From positions 1,922,001-1,986,000 of the forward strand of contig NZ_CP072036.1 in the NCBI RefSeq assembly GCF_018847375.1: 64,000 nt of DNA, read 5' to 3'. The position numbers were made by a program, and so were the translations under genes. Positions 60,576-64,000 of this stretch are shown one piece after another; the first letter of the stretch is position 1, and each line of letters starts with the position of its first letter. This stretch comes from Akkermansia massiliensis. Its GTDB lineage: Bacteria; Verrucomicrobiota; Verrucomicrobiia; Verrucomicrobiales; Akkermansiaceae. The notes beneath the pieces are model-generated. The model had not been told where the DNA came from. It searched no databases and saw only the letters and a list, made by a program, of their open reading frames with translations.

Positions 60576-61271
60576 CTAAAGAAGTTCCGCCAGGGAACGG
60601 ATTTTACTGGTTGCCAGGGAAAAATCCGCCTGCTCCGTCACCCGGTTCGGGATGGAGATGACGGGCATTCCTGCGCGGTGCGCGGCGGTGGTGCCGTTCT
60701 GGGAATCTTCCAGCACCAGGCATTCAGCCGGCTGCATGCCCAGGTTTTCCGCAGCCTTCAGGAACAGGGCCGGGTCCGGTTTGACGGGAAGGCCGTCGTC
60801 ACGGCAGACGACGGTCTGGAAATAGGGCATGATGTCCAGCCTGTTCAGCCAGCCGTCCACCCAGCGGTGGGAAGAGCTGGAGGCGACGCCCATGGGCGTT
60901 CCGGCTTCCGCCAGGCTCCGGATGAGTTCGCAGGCTCCTGGCAGAAGGCCGGCGTGCTCCAGGTCGCGGACGATTTCCTCCTGGCGGCGGCCGTTGACGG
61001 CTTCCCAGTCGAAGGTGCGGCCCGTCAGTTGTTCCAGATGCTCCCCGGGGTTCCAGTGGGTGTAGCCGCTCCCCAGGCACTGGTTGAACAAATCCAGGGG
61101 GAGGGCGTGGCCGCAGGATGCGAACACGCGTTCCCAGGAGGAATAAATGGCGTATTCCGTATCCACCAGCAGCCCGTCAAAGTCAAAAATCACGGCGCGT
61201 GCCCGGTGGAGCAGTTCGCGGGCTTTCCGGACGGCTGCCAGGGAGTCGTCAAGGTGGTCAGGGTTGGTCAT
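60576..61271 (-). CDS. HAD-superfamily phosphatase, beta-phosphoglucomutase-like
   Basis: The product is 231 residues. Motif I FDFDGLLVDTEY (DxD complete), motif II ASSSSHRWV, a Lys in LPVKPDPALF and motif IV LEDSQNGTTAAHRAGM are present. The cap region fits subfamily IA. Substrate could be a sugar phosphate such as 2-deoxyglucose-6-phosphate. Its start overlaps the LptF/G gene end by 14 bases, so they are co-transcribed. Confidence 0.88.
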   Translation of the reverse strand: MTNPDHLDDSLAAVRKARELLHRARAVIFDFDGLLVDTEYAIYSSWERVFASCGHALPLDLFNQCLGSGYTHWNPGEHLEQLTGRTFDWEAVNGRRQEEIVRDLEHAGLLPGACELIRSLAEAGTPMGVASSSSHRWVDGWLNRLDIMPYFQTVVCRDDGLPVKPDPALFLKAAENLGMQPAECLVLEDSQNGTTAAHRAGMPVISIPNRVTEQADFSLATSKIRSLAELL

Positions 61272-62652
61272 GGACGGGTGTCTTTTTCAAGCCTCTCAGC
61301 ATCTCCATGAAGCTTCTGTGGGCCAGCTTGGTCTGGAACAGGCGGATGGCGATGATGGTGTAAATGATGTTGGGCATCCACGCCCCCAGCCAGGTGGGGA
61401 GGTAGCCTGCGGAGGCCAGCGTGGGGAAAAACTCATACAGGAACAGCATGGCCGCCGCCAGGAACAGCGCAATGCCGATGCCGGACATGGCGGAGCGCCG
61501 CTGGAACGTGATGGCGGAAGGAATGGCGATGAATGTCAGGATAATGCAGGAAAACATGCGGGCTATCCTGACGTGCCATTCCGTTTGCAGGCTTCTGAGG
61601 TACTTGGCGTTTGTCGTGCCGGACCTGATGATTTCCTGGAGGGCCGGAGTGCCCTGGGTATCCACGCGGACGTTGGGGGAAATCAACTGCCAGGGAGTCT
61701 CTGGATAATGCTCTTTCAACGTTTGGTATTCCTGCCCGGCGAACACGGGCACGTCGTTCAGCTGGCGGGGTTCCTCCTGGGAATAATTCCTTTTGATGGC
61801 TTGCCGGAATGTCCATGTTCTGGAAGCCGGGTCCCACATGGCTTCATCCGCAAACAGCTCGTACTCCATCTTTCCGGGCGCGCTGAACTGTTCCACGCGC
61901 ACCTGCCTGAACGGCTCGCCGGGGGAGTCTATTCCGGGAGGGTCGCCGAGGTACCAGATGCGGGATTCCGCGTCGTTCTTGTAGATGGTGCTCCGGGAGG
62001 CGTCGTCATTTTTATTCTGGCTCAGGGAGGAAAACATCAATTTCCTGTACAGAGTGGAATTGGGAGCCCAGTGAAACCCGAAGATGCCGAAGTAGATGGC
62101 CGCAAAGACGGCACCGATGATGACCGGGGCGTTGATCCGGAGCAGGGATCTCCCGGATTGCAGCATGCCGGTGATTTCCGAGGATGAGGAAAGCTTGGTA
62201 AGCGCCCAGAGCGTTCCCAGCAGAAGGGTGTAGGGAAGGATCAGGTTCAGAATCATGGGCAGCTGGCTCAGGTAGAAGCGGAAGGTGCCCGCCAGGGGGG
62301 AATCCAGGTTCATCAGGTCCCCCACATTGTCCGCAAAGTCGCCGATGATGTAAATCAGCGTGAGGATGGCCGTGCACATGATGAAAGCCGTGAACCAGGT
62401 ACGCGCCACATACCTGTCCAGGATGCCCGAGCGGTTGTACAGCAGCATCCCCAGCGCCGGAAGGAAACAGCCCAGGAGAATGAGCCAGGGCCGCAGAAGC
62501 TGGGCAAGGGGATATTCGGACGGCGTGCCGGGAATTTCCCATTGCATCTGGGACCATTCCCGGGGCATCAGGAACCAGGCCGCCGTTCCTCCCAGCGCAA
62601 GCAGGAGGAGGAATGCGAACCATTGGCGGAAATGTCGGGCCTGGATTGCCAT
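61258..62652 (-). CDS. LptF/LptG-family permease with N-terminal extension
   Basis: The product is 464 residues. The family opening appears late, at about 75-110: SGILDRYVARTWFTAFIMC. Three further helices, a periplasmic beta-jellyroll part (about 215-355) and the C-terminal RMFSCIILTFIAIPSAITF helices complete it. LptF and LptG drive lipopolysaccharide out of the inner membrane with LptB. Here two extra hydrophobic segments (about 11-27 and 53-72) precede the usual first helix, an unusual extension. Only one LptF/G gene is in this region. Confidence 0.82.
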   Translation of the reverse strand: MAIQARHFRQWFAFLLLLALGGTAAWFLMPREWSQMQWEIPGTPSEYPLAQLLRPWLILLGCFLPALGMLLYNRSGILDRYVARTWFTAFIMCTAILTLIYIIGDFADNVGDLMNLDSPLAGTFRFYLSQLPMILNLILPYTLLLGTLWALTKLSSSSEITGMLQSGRSLLRINAPVIIGAVFAAIYFGIFGFHWAPNSTLYRKLMFSSLSQNKNDDASRSTIYKNDAESRIWYLGDPPGIDSPGEPFRQVRVEQFSAPGKMEYELFADEAMWDPASRTWTFRQAIKRNYSQEEPRQLNDVPVFAGQEYQTLKEHYPETPWQLISPNVRVDTQGTPALQEIIRSGTTNAKYLRSLQTEWHVRIARMFSCIILTFIAIPSAITFQRRSAMSGIGIALFLAAAMLFLYEFFPTLASAGYLPTWLGAWMPNIIYTIIAIRLFQTKLAHRSFMEMLRGLKKTPVHDQP

Positions 62653-62846
62653 GAAAAAGTAAGGTGGGACAAGGATGCCAGATCGGGGGCGGGAAATAAA
62701 GCGTTATTTGGCCGCCGGGCAGGGACGGAGGCTTGCCGGAACCGCATGTCCGTGCGCCCGCGCCTGTCCAGCGGAGGGCGGTGCGGCACGGCTCCATGCG
62801 GGCCGGAATGGCGTGCGGAAGATATTCTCCTGATAGAAGTTGAGTG

Positions 62847-62875
62847 TTGTCAACGTAGACAGGATGGGATAAAAT
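62847..62875 (+). promoter_or_regulatory. Candidate promoter of the 62911 gene
   Basis: TTGTCA (62847-62852), a 17-base spacer and TAAAAT (62870-62875), with a leader of about 30 bases. The 258-base gap 62653-62910 holds no gene. Confidence 0.55.
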
Positions 62876-62910
62876 CTTCCTGACAACCGCTTTCCGGGTA
62901 CAGCTTTTCC

Positions 62911-64000
62911 ATGTTCAAACGTCTTGTTCAACTGTTTCTTCTGCTCCTTCTGGCAGCAGTGGGCGTCCTGGTGTGGTTTGCGTGGTATGTGTCCACTCCG
63001 TTGCTCGTTCCCGTGGGGGGGGATGAACCCTCCGCTTCTCCCGTTGCGGATTCCCTGGTGATGGAGCCGGTGGAAGCCGTCTCCGCCGACGGTACCGCCA
63101 TTGAAGGCTATCTGGTGCGTCCGGGGCGTCCGGAGGCCTTGTCCCCGCGCCAGAGCCGCGTGCGGGATACCTTGAAACTGCGCGGAAGAATGCCGCATCT
63201 GGAGGCGAAGCCGGAGCTGGTGGTGATAGCCACCTCCTGGGACCAGGGGGTGAAAGGCTCCCTGCCGCTGGCGGAAGGACTGACCGGAGCCGGTTACACG
63301 TGCCTGGTATGGAATCCGCGCGGGAAAAACGACGCCCGGAAATTCTGCACGTACGGATTGAAGGAATATGCGGACGTAACGGCTCTGCTGGACGCCGTAT
63401 CCCGGAAACAGGGGGGATTGCCGCCCGTGGCCGCCGTAGGGCAGGGGTTTGGGGCAGCGGTGCTGCTGAAAGCCGCGTCTGAAGATCCCCGCATCCGCTG
63501 CATGGTCAGCATGGACTGCTTTCCTTCCCTGAAAACCGTGGCCGTCCGGGAAATGGAGCAGGACTGGGGCAAGCCCCTGTGTTATGCCGCGTACTGGCTG
63601 CTGGATGCCGGCGTTGACTGGCGTGCGGATTTCAGTACGTTTGACGTAGCTCCCGTAGACGATGCCCTGAAACTGGATTATCCCGTCATGGTGGTTTGCA
63701 CGAACCAGTACTTCTTCTCCACGCTGGAGGATTGCCTGAGCATTTACGACTCCCTGAGAAACGAGAAAAAACAACTTTATGAATCCATCCGGGAAGGCGA
63801 GCCCTACGGCACCCGGGAGCGGACCTTCCTCCATTCCATTGAAGGAAAAAAGGGGGAGAAATTCGAGAAAACCTACAAGGTCAACGTCTATGCCGGGGAT
63901 GACGAGTTGCAGGCTGGCATTGCGGAATGGATTCATGAGAATACGCGCATGCCCATGCCCAGGGTGTTGTCCCATGAAACCTACAGTGCACCTGCTACGG
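62911..64000 (+). CDS. Membrane-anchored alpha/beta hydrolase-fold protein, 3' end beyond window
   Basis: The frame stays open from the ATG at 62911 to the window end (363 codons and one base). A hydrophobic anchor covers about 6-25. EAVSADGTAIEGYLVRPGRP and ELVVIATSWDQGVKGSLPL follow the core-strand pattern of alpha/beta hydrolases with an oxyanion region, and CLVWNPRGKND is the following strand. The nucleophile elbow aligns to VAAVGQGFGAAVLL (G177-Q-G-F-G181), where the usual GxSxG Ser is Gly. Activity is therefore doubtful. The C-terminus is missing. Confidence 0.72.
   Translation, partial: MFKRLVQLFLLLLLAAVGVLVWFAWYVSTPLLVPVGGDEPSASPVADSLVMEPVEAVSADGTAIEGYLVRPGRPEALSPRQSRVRDTLKLRGRMPHLEAKPELVVIATSWDQGVKGSLPLAEGLTGAGYTCLVWNPRGKNDARKFCTYGLKEYADVTALLDAVSRKQGGLPPVAAVGQGFGAAVLLKAASEDPRIRCMVSMDCFPSLKTVAVREMEQDWGKPLCYAAYWLLDAGVDWRADFSTFDVAPVDDALKLDYPVMVVCTNQYFFSTLEDCLSIYDSLRNEKKQLYESIREGEPYGTRERTFLHSIEGKKGEKFEKTYKVNVYAGDDELQAGIAEWIHENTRMPMPRVLSHETYSAPAT

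Overview
The window looks like chromosome from a Verrucomicrobiota bacterium, most probably Akkermansia (A. muciniphila or a close relative). This is inferred from gene content, because no 16S rRNA gene is present. Pointers are a GC-rich coding style, an exosortase with a separate EpsI protein (the PEP-CTERM sorting system), a GH110-type alpha-galactosidase suited to mucin or blood-group glycans, bactofilins, a eukaryote-like HisA, menaquinone synthesis and many small secreted proteins of unknown function. No rRNA, tRNA, CRISPR array, insertion sequence or integrase was found.

Layout. 1-3400: a UvrA-family gene cut by the window edge behind two bactofilins, then two unknown envelope proteins. 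3500-8250: hisA with a DUF167 gene, grpE-dnaJ-rsmE, and a HAD-FolB fusion. 8250-14420 (minus strand): CBM9-like protein, GlcD-type oxidase, signal peptidase I, squalene/phytoene synthase, GH110. 14490-21480: alpha/beta hydrolase, exosortase pair, prs-rplY, a coiled-coil protein, hisB-hisH. 21630-28940: a beta-lactamase-fold/DUF302 fusion, rpsF, pdxA, a D,D-carboxypeptidase-like protein, phosphofructokinase. 29000-33750 (minus): a DUF805 protein with a (Pro-Ala-Thr)17 tract and a four-gene envelope/zinc run ending in zupT. 33860-36630: avtA-like, yicC, gmk. 36736-39232: an AT-richer two-gene islet. 39290-48000: SLC13 permease, gluQ, aroD-menA run, ThuA protein, an orphan phage-type capsid gene, pgeF. 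48079-54083: LolA-like protein, polysaccharide deacetylase, secDF, EF-hand protein. 54366-64000: prepilin peptidase-LOG pair, rpoA-rplQ, fabD, tandem GYF_2 proteins, HAD phosphatase, LptF/G permease and a truncated alpha/beta hydrolase.

How the genes relate. Most of the window is housekeeping: histidine, shikimate, menaquinone, folate, B6, fatty acid and PRPP metabolism; chaperones; ribosome and RNA polymerase. It is mixed with envelope and export functions (SecDF, LepB, exosortase/EpsI, LptF/G, LolA-like). Histidine genes are scattered (hisA alone, hisB-hisH paired).

Main oddities. (i) An isolated major-capsid-like gene lies between two terminators with no other phage gene nearby. (ii) A low-GC pair joins an NlpC/P60- or CHAP-like C-terminus to an overlapping secreted protein. 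(iii) Three hydrolase-fold proteins lack expected catalytic residues (21635, 26844, 62911). (iv) Two separate 9-bp minisatellites both place GGGG runs every 9 bases. (v) Several genes have a -10-like hexamer only 6-12 bases before the start codon, which suggests leaderless or near-leaderless transcripts.
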